Of a stretch of DNA of 64,000 nt, positions 43,103 to 52,188 are shown piece after piece (positions within the stretch are counted from its first letter, which is position 1; the number at the start of each line of letters is the position of its first letter). The stretch is taken from contig NZ_LT629757.1 of assembly GCF_900104965.1 (NCBI RefSeq), positions 3,658,001 to 3,722,000 of the forward strand, written 5' to 3'. Below the pieces are notes generated by a model. That model was not told the DNA's origin, ran no database searches, and saw only the letters and a list, made by a program, of their open reading frames with translations. A program made the position numbers and the translations under genes. The stretch comes from Nocardioides scoriae (lineage in GTDB: Bacteria > Actinomycetota > Actinomycetes > Propionibacteriales > Nocardioidaceae).

Positions 43103-45250
43103 GTGGCTCGAGGAGGCCAGCGCCAGTCCGGCGCGAGGCGCGGGGGGAACGGCCAGCGACGCCGCGTGCGTCCGGGCGACAACGAGGGCATCATCCCGGT
43201 GCTCGCGCGCACGGTCCGCGAGGTCGAGAACGCCGTCGGCAAGGGCTCGGTGATGCCGTCGGTCCGCACGAAGTTCCAGGTCGTCGCGCTGCTCGCCCGC
43301 GACGAGCGCACCCGCGTCAAGCAGGACAACACCCTCAACGACTCCCGTCGCGCCGAGCAGCTCAAGCGCCTCGACGGCATCGCGACCATCCTGGCCACCA
43401 CCGCTGCCCGCGACAGCACGCTGTTCACCCTGCTCGACGAGCACGCCGAGATCTCCGAGTCGGCCAAGATCCTCAAGCGCGAGATGCTCGAGGAGGCCGG
43501 CCTCGAGGCTCCCGAGGAGGCCGAGACCGAGGTCGTCGAGGACGCCCTGCCGACCACGCAGCGCCAGGTGGTGCCGCAGTCGGTGATCTCGCGCCAGCTC
43601 GCCAACCCCTTCCTCGTCCCCGACTTCACCCACGCCCGCCAGGTCCGCGCCAAGGCGCGCCGGCTCTCCGGCTGGGAGCTGCTCGGCCCGCTGTTCCGCT
43701 CCTTCGAGTACGCCGGCCCCGGCGCCGCCGCCTGCATGCCGCTGCCCGACCTCGAGACCGACCCCGGCGCCTTCAAGGCGCCCGACGGCCTCGAGCTGAT
43801 GCCCCACCAGGCGCAGCTGGTCGCCTCGGCCGCCGCCGGCCACCGCACCTTCCTGCTGGCCGACGAGCCGGGCCTGGGCAAGACCGCGCAGGCGCTGCTG
43901 GCCGCCCAGGCCGCCGACGCGTTCCCGCTGCTGGTCGTGGTGCCCAACGTCGTCAAGACCAACTGGGCCCGCGAGGCCGGGCTGTGGACGCCGCAGCGCC
44001 CGGCCACCGTGATCCACGGCGACGGCCACGGCGTCGACGGCTTCGCCGACATCGTCGTCGTCAACTACGAGGTGCTCGACCGCCACGTCGGCTGGCTCGG
44101 CGACTTCGGCTTCCGCGGCATGGTGGTCGACGAGGCGCACTTCATCAAGAACAAGCAGTCGCAGCGCTCCCAGCACGTGCTCCACCTCTCGGAGAAGATC
44201 CGGGCCCGGGCCGGCGCGCCGCTGCTGATGGCGCTGACCGGCACGCCGCTGATCAACGACATCGAGGACTTCCAGGCGATCTGGGAGTTCCTCGGCTGGA
44301 TCAACGACAAGGTCCCGCTGGGCGACCTCATGGAGGCGCTCGAGGAGACCGGGATGACGCCCCAGGACCCGGGCTTCTACCCCGCGGCCCGGCAGAGCGT
44401 CATCGACCTCGGCATCGTGCGCCGCCGCAAGGTCGACGTCGCCGCCGACATCCCCGCCCGCCGCGTGGCCGACCTGCCGGTCGAGCTCGACGACGAGGCC
44501 GGACGCTCGATCCGCGCCGCCGAGCGCGAGCTGGCCCGTCGGCTGGTGCACCGCTACGACAGCGCCATGGCCACCCGCAGCTCGGGGCCGGTGCTCGAGG
44601 GCATCGACCGCGAGCTGGTCCGCCGCGTCGCCGGCTGGGAGCGCGAGGACTCCTCGACCAAGACCGGCGAGAACGTCTTCGGCATGCTGCGCCGCATCGG
44701 CCAGGCCAAGGCCGGGCTGGCGGCCGACTACGCCGCCCAGCTGGCCCGCAGCGTCGGCAAGGTGGTGTTCTTCGCCAAGCACGTCGACGTCATGGACACC
44801 GCCGAGGAGCTGTTCGACAAGCGTGGCCTGCGCTACACCTCGATCCGCGGCGACCAGAGCACCAAGCACCGCCAGGAGCAGATCGACTCCTTCGTCAACG
44901 ACCCCGAGGTCAAGGTGGTGGTGTGCTCGCTGACCGCCGCCGGCGTCGGGCTGAACCTGCAGGTCGCCTCCAACCTGGTGCTCGCGGAGCTGTCGTGGAC
45001 CGACGCCGAGCAGACCCAGGCGATCGACCGGGTGCACCGCATCGGCCAGGCCGAGCCCGTCACGGCGTGGCGCATCATCGCGACCCAGACCATCGACACC
45101 CGCATCGCCGAGGTCATCGACCGCAAGGCCGGCCTCGCCGCCCGCGCGCTCGACGGCGCCGGCGAGGACGTCGCCACCTCGGTCGACGTACAGCTCGAGG
45201 CCCTGGTCGCCCTGCTCACCGACGCCCTCGAGGAGCGCGCGGCGGCCTGA
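43103..45250 (+). CDS. SNF2-family DEAD/DEAH helicase (SMARCAL1/HARP-like)
   Basis: 715 aa. Motif I is DEPGLGKT near 254, motif II DEAH near 343, motif III ALTGTPLIND, motif V AAGVGLNLQ and motif VI DRVHRIGQ near 642. The basic N-terminal region (GGQRQSGARRGGNGQRRRVR) and a helical part precede the motor. It probably remodels or repairs DNA; its partner is unknown. GTG 43103 is set by GGAGGAGG ten bases upstream. The 255-bp leader from 42848 holds CGTGGCCGTTC twice (near 42943 and 42999) and no gene. Confidence 0.88.
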   Translation: MARGGQRQSGARRGGNGQRRRVRPGDNEGIIPVLARTVREVENAVGKGSVMPSVRTKFQVVALLARDERTRVKQDNTLNDSRRAEQLKRLDGIATILATTAARDSTLFTLLDEHAEISESAKILKREMLEEAGLEAPEEAETEVVEDALPTTQRQVVPQSVISRQLANPFLVPDFTHARQVRAKARRLSGWELLGPLFRSFEYAGPGAAACMPLPDLETDPGAFKAPDGLELMPHQAQLVASAAAGHRTFLLADEPGLGKTAQALLAAQAADAFPLLVVVPNVVKTNWAREAGLWTPQRPATVIHGDGHGVDGFADIVVVNYEVLDRHVGWLGDFGFRGMVVDEAHFIKNKQSQRSQHVLHLSEKIRARAGAPLLMALTGTPLINDIEDFQAIWEFLGWINDKVPLGDLMEALEETGMTPQDPGFYPAARQSVIDLGIVRRRKVDVAADIPARRVADLPVELDDEAGRSIRAAERELARRLVHRYDSAMATRSSGPVLEGIDRELVRRVAGWEREDSSTKTGENVFGMLRRIGQAKAGLAADYAAQLARSVGKVVFFAKHVDVMDTAEELFDKRGLRYTSIRGDQSTKHRQEQIDSFVNDPEVKVVVCSLTAAGVGLNLQVASNLVLAELSWTDAEQTQAIDRVHRIGQAEPVTAWRIIATQTIDTRIAEVIDRKAGLAARALDGAGEDVATSVDVQLEALVALLTDALEERAAA

Positions 45251-45306
45251 GCCACTGGACGTCCTTTCCAGCTACCTGACGTCCGTTGCAACACGCGTCA
45301 AGTGAC

Positions 45307-45332
45307 TGATTACCCGGACGTCCGGGTGATCA
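45307..45332. terminator. Bidirectional hairpin terminator between convergent genes
   Basis: TGATTACCCGGAC and GTCCGGGTGATCA form a 13-bp stem with a single G.T wobble and no loop bases left over. It includes the stop codon of the hydrolase gene on the minus strand. Confidence 0.6.
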
Positions 45333-46241
45333 GCGGCCCGCCAGGAACCCCAGCAGGGCCGCGGTCGTCGCCCCGGGCGCCTCCTCGGGGAGGAAGTGGC
45401 CGCAGTCGAGCGCCTCGCCCTGCACGTCGTCGGCGTAGGCCCGCCACACCCCCAGCACGTCGTACGCCGAGCCGACGAAGCCGCGCGCACCCCACAGCGC
45501 GAGCAGCGGGGCGGTGACGCGGTGGCCCGCGAGGGCGTCGACCTCGTCGTGCTCGAGGTCGATGGTGGCCGCCGCGCGGTAGTCCTCGCAGGTCGCGTGC
45601 ACCGCCTCGGGGGAGGAGAAGCAGCGGACGTACTCCTCCACGGCCCGCTCGCCGAACGCGTCCGGGTCCGCCGACCAGCGCCCCAGCTTGGTGCGCAGGT
45701 AGAGGGCGGGGTCCGCGCCGATCATCCGCTCGGGCAGGTCGCCCTCCTGGCTGAGGAAGAACCAGTGCTCGTAGGTCTGCGCGAGCGCCCGGTCGACGTG
45801 TCCGAAGACGTGCCGGGTCGGCACCACGTCGAGCACCGCCGCCCGGGTCACGCGCGCGGGGTGGTCGAGGCAGAGCCGGTGTGCGACGCGGGCGCCCCGG
45901 TCGTGGCCCACCACGGCGAACCGCTCGTGGCCCAGGGCCGCCATCAGGCCGGCCTGGTCGGCGGCCATCGCCCGCTTGGAGTACGCCGCGTGGTCGCCCC
46001 CGCCGGGCGGCTTGGCGGAGTCGCCGTACCCCCGCAGGTCGGCGGCCACGACCGTGTGGTGCTCGGCCAGGGCCGGGGCGACCCGGTGCCACATCGCGTG
46101 GGTCTGCGGGTAGCCGTGCAGCAGCAGCACCGGCGGTCCGGAGCCCCCCACCTGCGCCCGGACCCGGACGGTGGCGTCCGGCTCCAGGTCGGGAGCGGGG
46201 ACGTCGACGTCGTGGACGGTGAAGCCGGGGAGCTCGATCAC
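45330..46241 (-). CDS. Alpha/beta hydrolase, fluoroacetate dehalogenase-like
   Basis: 303 aa. HGYPQTHAMWHRVAP and DLRGYGDSAKP precede the nucleophile elbow GHDRGAR: Asp114 with carboxylate-binding Arg115 and Arg118. Asp138 and His282 complete the triad. The halide-pocket residues of fluoroacetate dehalogenase (His155, Trp156, Tyr219 in the Rhodopseudomonas enzyme, from memory) align with His159, Trp160 and Tyr221. It could defluorinate haloacetates; epoxide hydrolases share the fold but lack this set. GTG 46241 overlaps the histidine kinase stop (GTGA), so the two are cotranscribed. Confidence 0.82.
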   Translation of the reverse strand: MIELPGFTVHDVDVPAPDLEPDATVRVRAQVGGSGPPVLLLHGYPQTHAMWHRVAPALAEHHTVVAADLRGYGDSAKPPGGGDHAAYSKRAMAADQAGLMAALGHERFAVVGHDRGARVAHRLCLDHPARVTRAAVLDVVPTRHVFGHVDRALAQTYEHWFFLSQEGDLPERMIGADPALYLRTKLGRWSADPDAFGERAVEEYVRCFSSPEAVHATCEDYRAAATIDLEHDEVDALAGHRVTAPLLALWGARGFVGSAYDVLGVWRAYADDVQGEALDCGHFLPEEAPGATTAALLGFLAGR

Positions 46242-47422
46242 CGCTCCAGCATGCCCCGCGACGGGGCCGCGTCGAGCGGGAGCGTCACCCCGAAGCGGCT
46301 GCCGACCCCGGGGGTGCTGCTCGCCTCGAGCCGGCCGCCGAGCAGCTCGACGAGCTCGCGGCAGATCGCGAGGCCGAGGCCCGCCCCGCCGTGGCGCCGG
46401 GTCTGGGTGGGGTCGGCCTGGGTGAAGGACTCGAAGAGCGACTCGAGCTGGCCGTCGTCGATGCCGGGGCCGGTGTCGGCGACCACGAACCGGACGGCCG
46501 GCTCGCCCGAGGTCGTGACCGCGCGCGAGACCAGCAGCCGCACGCTGCCGGCCTCGGTGAACTTCACGGCGTTGCCGACCAGGTTGGTCAGCACCTGGGT
46601 GACCCGCAGCGGGTCGGCCCGCAGCCGGTGCGGCGCGTCGGGCTCGACCTCGCCGACCAGCTCGAGGCCGGCCCGGTCGGCGGCCGGCGCCGCCCACACC
46701 AGGACCTCCTCGACCAGCGCCGGCACCGACATCGGCTCGGCGGTCACGGTCAGCTTGCCGGCCTCGAGCCGCGAGACGTCGAGGATGTCGTTGACCAGGC
46801 GCAGCAGCTGCAGTGCCGAGCGCTGCACCACCTCGAGGCGCCGGCGCTGGTCGTCGTCGAGGTCGCTGTCGGCCAGCAGCTCGCTGTTGCCCAGGATGCT
46901 GGTCAGCGGGGTGCGGACCTCGTGGCTCATGTTGGCCAGGAACATCGACTTGGCCTGGTCGGCCTGCTCGGCCGTGCGCCGCGCCGCCTCGAGGTCGCGC
47001 CGCATCCCGGTCTCGACCGTCATGTCCTCCGCGACGCCGTGCACGGCCACCACCTCGCCGTCGACCACGACCGGCACCAGCGCGACGTTGAGGTCGAGCA
47101 CCTCGCCGGTGCGGGTCCGCATCGCCGTGTGCACCTTCTGGGGCTCGCGCGACCAGGCGTCCGCGAACGCCTTCGCGGCGTCCGGCACGACGTCCGCGGG
47201 CAGCAGCCGGTCGAAGCTGAGCCGTCGCAGCTGCTCCAGCGGGTAGCCGCTGATCTCCTGGGTGACCTCGTTGGCCTCCACGAAGGTGCCGGTGGCGTCG
47301 AGGGTGAAGGTCGCGTGCGGGTTGTCGGCGAACAGCGCCTCGTAGTGCTGCAGCCGGCGACGCAGCTCGGCGACCTCCGTCACCCGTCCCGCCCGGCGCC
47401 GACGGGCCCACCACCTGCGCAC
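46238..47422 (-). CDS. PAS-domain sensor histidine kinase (hybrid-type HK without receiver)
   Basis: 394 aa, no membrane segment. A PAS domain (about 25-150: YEALFADNPHATFTLDATGTFVEAN) leads to a HisKA box (FLANMSHEVRTPL, phospho-His in SHE) and an HATPase with NLVGNAVKFTE, DTGPGI and GGAGLGLAI. No receiver domain or response regulator gene is next to it. GTG 47422 has AGGAGG five bases upstream; an in-frame ATG at 47455 is possible. It overlaps the downstream dehalogenase-like gene. Confidence 0.9.
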   Translation of the reverse strand: MRRWWARRRRAGRVTEVAELRRRLQHYEALFADNPHATFTLDATGTFVEANEVTQEISGYPLEQLRRLSFDRLLPADVVPDAAKAFADAWSREPQKVHTAMRTRTGEVLDLNVALVPVVVDGEVVAVHGVAEDMTVETGMRRDLEAARRTAEQADQAKSMFLANMSHEVRTPLTSILGNSELLADSDLDDDQRRRLEVVQRSALQLLRLVNDILDVSRLEAGKLTVTAEPMSVPALVEEVLVWAAPAADRAGLELVGEVEPDAPHRLRADPLRVTQVLTNLVGNAVKFTEAGSVRLLVSRAVTTSGEPAVRFVVADTGPGIDDGQLESLFESFTQADPTQTRRHGGAGLGLAICRELVELLGGRLEASSTPGVGSRFGVTLPLDAAPSRGMLER

Positions 47423-47554
47423 TGCCACCTCCTGCCTCGACCGATCGGAGCACATGGTGACAGACCGGGCATCGCGCGTCTCGGTCCCCGGCGCGTCGCC
47501 GCGCGGTGGGGCATGGTGGGCGTCGACCCCCCGTCCCGGCACCTGGAGGCACCC

Positions 47555-49831
47555 ATGCCCGCGCTCGACGTCGACGCCCTGCTCCGCGACCTGACGGACC
47601 AGGAGAAGGCCTCGCTCGTGCTGGGGGGCGACTTCTGGCACACCGCCGCCGTGCCCCGGCTGGGCCTGCCCGCGATCATGGTGGCCGACGGCCCCCACGG
47701 CCTGCGGATGCAGCCCGCGGAGAGCGACCACGCCGGCATCGGCGGCAGCCTGCCCGCCACCTGCTTCCCGCCGGCGGCCGGCCTGGCGTCGTCGTGGGAC
47801 CCCGAGCTGGTGGCCGAGGTCGGGCACGCGCTGGCGCACGAGGCGCGCGAGCAGGGCGTGTCGGTCGTGCTCGGGCCGGGGGTCAACATCAAGCGCTCCC
47901 CGCTGTGCGGGCGCAACTTCGAGTACTTCTCCGAGGACCCCCACCTCGCCGGCGAGCTCGCCCTGGCGATGGTGCGCGCGGTCCAGGAGGGTGGCGTCGG
48001 CACCTCGCTCAAGCACTACGCGGCCAACAACCAGGAGGACGACCGGGTGCGGGTCTCGGCCGAGGTCGACGAGCGCACCCTGCGCGAGATCTACCTCCCG
48101 GCGTTCGAGCGCGTCGTCACCGCCGCCCAGCCCTGGACGGTGATGTGCTCCTACAACCGCGTCAACGGGGTGCACGCCTCCCAGCACCCGTGGCTGCTCA
48201 CCGAGGTGCTGCGCGGCGAGTGGGGCTTCGAGGGCCTGGTGGTCTCCGACTGGGGCGCGGTCCACGACCGCGTCGCCGCGCTCGCCGCGGGGCTCGACCT
48301 CGAGATGCCGCCGCAGCACGGCCACAGCGACACCGCCGTGCTCGAGGCGCTGGCCTCGGGGGCGCTCCCGCGCGAGGTCCTGGACCGGGGCGTGCGACGC
48401 GTGCTCGAGCTGGTCGCGAGGGCGCAGCCGACCCTCGACGAGCACGGCAGCGACGCCTCGGAGCCCCAGGCCGTCGACCGCCACCACGCCCTGGCCCGTC
48501 GGGCGGCGGCCGCCGCCGCGGTGCTGCTCAAGAACGACGGCGACCTGCTGCCGCTGGAGCCCGCGGCCGGCACCACGCTCGCCGTCGTCGGTGCGTTCGC
48601 CACCGACCCGCGCTACCAGGGCGCCGGCAGCTCGCAGGTGGCCCCGACCCGGGTCGACACCCTGCTCGACGAGCTGGTCGCCCTGGTCCCGGAGGGCGTC
48701 GAGGTCCGCCACGCGGCCGGCTTCCGGCTCGACGACGAGCAGCCCGACACCGCGCTGGTGCAGGAGGCGGTGGCCCTGGCCCGGGACGCCGACACCGTCG
48801 TGCTGAGCCTGGGCCTGCCGGCGGCCGCGGAGTCCGAGGGCTTCGACCGCACCCACCTCGACCTGCCCCCGGCCCAGCTCGCGCTGCTCGAGGCCGTCGC
48901 CGCGGTCCACGACCGGGTGGTGGTGCTGCTGTCCAACGGGTCGGTCGTGCGGCTCTCGACCTGGGAGCACCTGGCCGGGGCGGTCCTGGAGTGCTGGCTG
49001 GGAGGACAGGCCTCCGGCGGGGGCGCGGCCGACCTGCTGCTCGGGCGGGCCACGCCCGGCGGCAAGCTCGCCGAGACCGTGCCGCTGCGCCTGGAGGACA
49101 ACCCGTCCTACCTGTCCTTCCCGGGCGACTCCCAGCGGGTGGTCTACGGCGAGGGCGTCTTCGTCGGCTACCGCGGCTACGACCACCGCGACCAGGAGGT
49201 CAGCCACCCCTTCGGCTTCGGCCTCTCCTACACGACCTTCGCGCTGGGGCGCCCCGCGGTCGAGGTCACCGGCTCGGTCGCCGGGGGCGACCTCGCCGTC
49301 GAGGTCGCCGTGGAGGTGACCAACACGGGCAGCCGTCCGGGCGCCGAGGTCGTGCAGCTCTACGTCGAGGACGTCGAGGCGTCGGTGGCGCGACCCGACC
49401 GGGAGCTGCGGGCCTTCGCGCGCGTCCACCTCGGCCCGGGGGAGTCCGCGACCGCCCGGCTGCGGCTGGACGCCCGTGCGTTCTCGTTCTGGTCCGAGGT
49501 GCTCGGGCGCTGGGCCGTCGAGGCCGGCGAGTTCGTGCTGCGGGTCGGCACCTCCTCGCGCGACCTGCCCCACGCCGAGACGCTCCACCTCGACGCCCCC
49601 TCGGTGGCCCCGCCGCTCACGGGGTGGTCGAGCCTGCACGAGTGGCTGGCCGACGAGCGCGGCCGGGCGCTGCTCGAGGAGGTGACCGCCTCCGCGCCGG
49701 GCGGGGGCGGGATCCTCACCGACGCCCAGATGGTGACCGTCATCGGCTCGATGCCGCTGGAGACCCTGGCCGGCTTCGGCCAGGGCGGGCTCGACCACGC
49801 CACCCTGGTGACGATGCTGGAGCGGCTGTGA
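47555..49831 (+). CDS. Glycoside hydrolase family 3 (beta-glucosidase-like)
   Basis: 758 aa, typical three-part GH3. The nucleophile lies in GLVVSDWGA (Asp232); VADGPHGLR, GVNIKRSPLCGRNFEYFSEDP and LKHYAANNQE are substrate-pocket blocks, and a C-terminal fibronectin-III-like part (VAVEVTNTGSRPGAEVVQLYV) is present. No signal peptide, so the enzyme is intracellular and probably cleaves beta-glycosides imported as oligosaccharides. The next gene starts inside its stop (GTGA). Confidence 0.92.
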   Translation: MPALDVDALLRDLTDQEKASLVLGGDFWHTAAVPRLGLPAIMVADGPHGLRMQPAESDHAGIGGSLPATCFPPAAGLASSWDPELVAEVGHALAHEAREQGVSVVLGPGVNIKRSPLCGRNFEYFSEDPHLAGELALAMVRAVQEGGVGTSLKHYAANNQEDDRVRVSAEVDERTLREIYLPAFERVVTAAQPWTVMCSYNRVNGVHASQHPWLLTEVLRGEWGFEGLVVSDWGAVHDRVAALAAGLDLEMPPQHGHSDTAVLEALASGALPREVLDRGVRRVLELVARAQPTLDEHGSDASEPQAVDRHHALARRAAAAAAVLLKNDGDLLPLEPAAGTTLAVVGAFATDPRYQGAGSSQVAPTRVDTLLDELVALVPEGVEVRHAAGFRLDDEQPDTALVQEAVALARDADTVVLSLGLPAAAESEGFDRTHLDLPPAQLALLEAVAAVHDRVVVLLSNGSVVRLSTWEHLAGAVLECWLGGQASGGGAADLLLGRATPGGKLAETVPLRLEDNPSYLSFPGDSQRVVYGEGVFVGYRGYDHRDQEVSHPFGFGLSYTTFALGRPAVEVTGSVAGGDLAVEVAVEVTNTGSRPGAEVVQLYVEDVEASVARPDRELRAFARVHLGPGESATARLRLDARAFSFWSEVLGRWAVEAGEFVLRVGTSSRDLPHAETLHLDAPSVAPPLTGWSSLHEWLADERGRALLEEVTASAPGGGGILTDAQMVTVIGSMPLETLAGFGQGGLDHATLVTMLERL

Positions 49832-52185
49832 GCGAGCACCCCGCCGACCACCACGACCTGATCCGGGTCCAGGGCGCACGCGTGCACAACCTGCGCGACG
49901 TCGACGTCGAGATCCCCAAGCGGCGGTTGACGGCCTTCACCGGCGTCTCCGGGTCGGGCAAGAGCTCGCTGGTGTTCGCGACCATCGCCGCGGAGTCCCA
50001 GCGCCTCATCAACGAGACCTACAGCGCCTTCCTGCAGGGGTTCATGCCCTCCCTGGCCCGCCCCGAGGTCGACCTGCTCGACGGGCTGACGACGGCGATC
50101 ATCGTCGACCAGGAGCGGATGGGCGCCAACCCGCGCTCGACGGTCGGCACCGCGACCGACGCCAACGCGATGCTGCGGATCCTCTTCAGCCGGCTCGGGC
50201 AGCCCCACGTCGGCCCGCCGACGGCGTACTCCTTCAACGTGCCGACCCGCGTCGCGAGCGGGGTGATGAGGACCGAGAAGGGCGGCACCCAGCAGAAGAC
50301 GGTGGTCAAGGACGCGGTCTACCAGGGCGGCATGTGCCCGCGCTGCGAGGGCACGGGCGCGGTCACCGACATCGACCTGACCGCGATCTTCGACGCCTCC
50401 AGGAGCCTGGCCGACGGCGCCCTGACGGTGCCGGGCTACAGCATGGACGGCTGGTACGGCCGGATCTTCGCCGGCGCCGGGCTGCCGATGGACAAGCCGG
50501 TCGGGGAGTTCACGCCCGCCGAGCTCGAGAAGCTGCTGCGTGCCGAGCCCACCAAGATCAAGGTCGAGGGCATCAACCTCACCTACGAGGGCGTGCTGAC
50601 CAAGCTGCAGAAGACCACCCTGACCAAGGACGTCGAGTCGATGCAGCCGCACGTGCGCCGCTTCGTCGAGCGGGCGGTCACCTTCACCGCCTGCCCCGAC
50701 TGCGGCGGCACCCGGCTCTCCCGGGAGGCGCTCGCCTCCCGGGTGGGGGGCCGCAACATCGCCGAGCTGTGCGCCATGCAGATCAGCGACCTGGCCGCCT
50801 GGCTGCGCGACCTCGACGAGCCGTCGGTGGCGCCGCTGCTCGGTGGCCTGCGGCACCTGCTCGACTCCTTCGTGGAGATCGGGCTCGGCTACCTCTCGCT
50901 GGACCGGTCGTCGGGGACGCTCTCGGGCGGCGAGTCGCAGCGGACCAAGATGATCCGCCACCTCGGGTCGTCGCTGACCGACGTGACCTACGTCTTCGAC
51001 GAGCCGACCATCGGGCTGCACCCCCACGACATCGAGCGGATGAACTCCCTGCTGCTCCAGCTGCGCGACAAGGGCAACACCGTGCTCGTCGTCGAGCACA
51101 AGCCCGAGACCATCGCGATCGCCGACCACGTGGTCGACCTCGGGCCCGGGGCGGGCACCGCGGGCGGCCAGGTCACCTACCAGGGCGACGTGGCCGGGCT
51201 GCGGGCCAGCGACACCGTCACCGGTCGCCACCTCGACGACCGAGCCCGCCTCAAGGAGTCCGTCCGCACGCCGACCGGCGTGCTCGAGGTCCGCGGTGCC
51301 CGCGAGCACAACCTGCGCGACGTCGACGTCGACGTGCCGCTCGGCGTGCTGTGCGCCGTCACCGGGGTGGCCGGCTCCGGCAAGAGCTCGCTGGTCCACG
51401 GTCACCTCGCTGGCCGCGACGGCGTCGTCGTGGTCGACCAGGGCGCCATCCGGGGCTCGCGGCGCAGCAACCCCGCGACCTACACCGGGCTGCTGGAGCC
51501 GATCCGCAAGGCCTTCGCCAAGGCCAACGGCGTCAAGCCGGCGCTGTTCAGCTCCAACTCCGAGGGAGCCTGCCCGGCCTGCAACGGCGCCGGTGTCATC
51601 TTCACCGAGCTCGGCATCATGGACACCGTCGAGTCGACCTGCGAGGAGTGCGAGGGCCGCCGGTTCCAGGCCGCCGTCCTGGAGCACACCCTCGGCGGGG
51701 AGAACATCGCCGACGTGCTCGCGATGTCGGTCAGCCGTGCCGAGGCGTTCTTCGCCGAGGGCGAGGCGCGCACGCCCGCCGCCCACGCGGTGCTGCGACG
51801 CCTGGCCGACGTGGGCCTGGGCTACCTCACCCTGGGCCAGCCGCTCTCCACGCTCTCCGGCGGCGAGCGGCAGCGGATCAAGCTGGCCACCCAGATGGCC
51901 GAGAAGGGCGAGGTCTACGTGCTCGACGAGCCCACCACGGGTCTCCACCTCGCCGACGTCGAGCAGCTGCTGGGCCTGCTCGACCGGCTGGTCGACTCCG
52001 GCCGCTCGGTCGTGGTGATCGAGCACCACCAGGCCGTGATGGCCCACGCCGACTGGGTCGTCGACCTCGGTCCGGGCGCCGGCCACGACGGCGGCCGGGT
52101 CGTCTTCGAGGGCACGCCGGCCCAGCTGGTGGCCGACCGGTCGACGCTCACCGGGCAGCACCTGGCGGCGTACGTCGCGGGCTGA
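49828..52185 (+). CDS. UvrA-like ABC ATPase (short, UvrA2/DrrC type)
   Basis: 785 aa, shorter than housekeeping UvrA (about 950). It has two ABC modules: GVSGSGKSS and GVAGSGKSS P-loops, LSGGESQR and LSGGERQR signatures, FDEPTIGLHPHD and LDEPTTGLHLAD Walker B/D-loops. Zinc-finger cysteines CPRCEGTG, CPDCGGTR, and CPACNGAG with CEECEG are present. The length fits UvrA2/DrrC-like proteins lacking much of the UvrB-binding region, some of which protect DNA from intercalating drugs. Coupled to the GH3 gene by GTGA, an odd pairing. Confidence 0.88.
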   Translation: MSEHPADHHDLIRVQGARVHNLRDVDVEIPKRRLTAFTGVSGSGKSSLVFATIAAESQRLINETYSAFLQGFMPSLARPEVDLLDGLTTAIIVDQERMGANPRSTVGTATDANAMLRILFSRLGQPHVGPPTAYSFNVPTRVASGVMRTEKGGTQQKTVVKDAVYQGGMCPRCEGTGAVTDIDLTAIFDASRSLADGALTVPGYSMDGWYGRIFAGAGLPMDKPVGEFTPAELEKLLRAEPTKIKVEGINLTYEGVLTKLQKTTLTKDVESMQPHVRRFVERAVTFTACPDCGGTRLSREALASRVGGRNIAELCAMQISDLAAWLRDLDEPSVAPLLGGLRHLLDSFVEIGLGYLSLDRSSGTLSGGESQRTKMIRHLGSSLTDVTYVFDEPTIGLHPHDIERMNSLLLQLRDKGNTVLVVEHKPETIAIADHVVDLGPGAGTAGGQVTYQGDVAGLRASDTVTGRHLDDRARLKESVRTPTGVLEVRGAREHNLRDVDVDVPLGVLCAVTGVAGSGKSSLVHGHLAGRDGVVVVDQGAIRGSRRSNPATYTGLLEPIRKAFAKANGVKPALFSSNSEGACPACNGAGVIFTELGIMDTVESTCEECEGRRFQAAVLEHTLGGENIADVLAMSVSRAEAFFAEGEARTPAAHAVLRRLADVGLGYLTLGQPLSTLSGGERQRIKLATQMAEKGEVYVLDEPTTGLHLADVEQLLGLLDRLVDSGRSVVVIEHHQAVMAHADWVVDLGPGAGHDGGRVVFEGTPAQLVADRSTLTGQHLAAYVAG

Positions 52186-52188
52186 GGG

